This document shows, in pieces, positions 23,576 through 23,626 of a stretch of 23,626 bases of DNA. The stretch is from Caulobacteraceae bacterium UBA3198 (GTDB taxonomy: Bacteria > Pseudomonadota > Alphaproteobacteria > Caulobacterales > Caulobacteraceae), in NCBI GenBank assembly GCA_002363865.1, contig DEWY01000011.1, positions 217,504 through 241,129 on the forward strand. The letters are read 5' to 3'. Below the pieces are notes generated by a model. It did no database searches and had not been told where the DNA came from. It saw nothing but the letters and a program-made list of their open reading frames with translations. The translations under genes were made by a program, and so were the position numbers. Position 1 is the first letter of the stretch. Each line of letters opens with the position of its first letter.

Positions 23576-23626
23576 TGAGGTGGCGCCGGAAATTCGGACA
23601 GTTTGAGGTGGCGCCGGAAATTCGGA
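23576..23626 (+). repeat. Two direct 23-bp repeats, likely IS21-family terminus
   Basis: The same 23-base unit, beginning TGAGGTGGCGCC and ending GGAAATTCGGA, occurs at 23576-23598 and 23604-23626, separated by CAGTT (28-base period). Multiple direct terminal repeats starting with TG are characteristic of IS21-family ends. The transposase would lie beyond the right edge. The left edge holds an istA fragment on the same strand, so the block between may lie between two IS21-type copies. Confidence 0.65.

Noticed and set aside
1..23626. CRISPR arrays, tRNA or rRNA genes
   Set aside because: I saw no regularly spaced repeats with unique spacers and no cloverleaf or rRNA-like stretch; the only close direct repeats are those at 4347-4380 and 23576-23626.

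Overview
The window is GC-rich DNA with dense, often overlapping gene pairs. It carries alphaproteobacterial-looking families (hybrid histidine kinase, CYP153-type P450, FadH-like dienoyl-CoA reductase, IS21/IS3/IS1111-type elements). A Caulobacterales (e.g. Phenylobacterium-like) or Sphingomonadales host fits best, but this rests on family resemblance only.

Layout. (1) 1-2420 is a pile-up of mobile elements: the 3' part of an IS21-type istA at the left edge, abutting a truncated IS3-family element (minus strand), which is itself interrupted by a complete IS1111/IS110-type element (about 740-2095). Removing that element restores the IS3 orfA ending and an A7 frameshift window. The 256 bases after its transposase look like a bridge-RNA locus. 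(2) 2526-4331 (minus) is an orphan membrane hybrid histidine kinase with a 17-bp tandem repeat just upstream. (3) 4382-4866 has no convincing gene but holds a strong hairpin. (4) 4867-12697 has an alpha/beta hydrolase (minus), then enoyl-CoA hydratase, nitronate-monooxygenase-like flavoprotein and hotdog thioesterase (plus), then a minus-strand operon of a carboxymuconolactone decarboxylase-like protein, MaoC hydratase, FadH-like reductase and IclR regulator. (5) 12844-22522 is a long plus-strand operon: Zn-alcohol dehydrogenase, Ltp2/SCP2-type thiolase homologue, DUF35 partner, two unlike acyl-CoA dehydrogenase subunits, acyl-CoA synthetase, Baeyer-Villiger monooxygenase and CYP153-like P450. 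It is followed by the wreck of a [2Fe-2S] ferredoxin gene. (6) A MarR regulator (minus) closes the block, and the window ends in two direct copies of a 23-bp sequence that looks like the terminal repeats of another IS21-family element.

How the genes could work together (inference): P450 hydroxylation, alcohol-to-ketone oxidation by the ADH, lactone formation by the BVMO, lactone/ester opening by the alpha/beta hydrolase, CoA activation, desaturation by a two-subunit acyl-CoA dehydrogenase, hydration by the crotonase or MaoC protein, and retro-aldol rather than thiolytic cleavage by the Cys-less thiolase/DUF35 pair. FadH would clear dienoyl-CoA intermediates. This resembles steroid/bile-acid side-chain chemistry and cyclic terpenoid catabolism, but no ring-specific signature gene fixes the substrate. 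The palindrome-related motif ATATGTGTT occurs in both divergent promoter regions (near 5890 and 12800) and may tie the units into one regulon. The IS21-type sequence at both edges suggests a catabolic block that moved or was assembled by insertion sequences.
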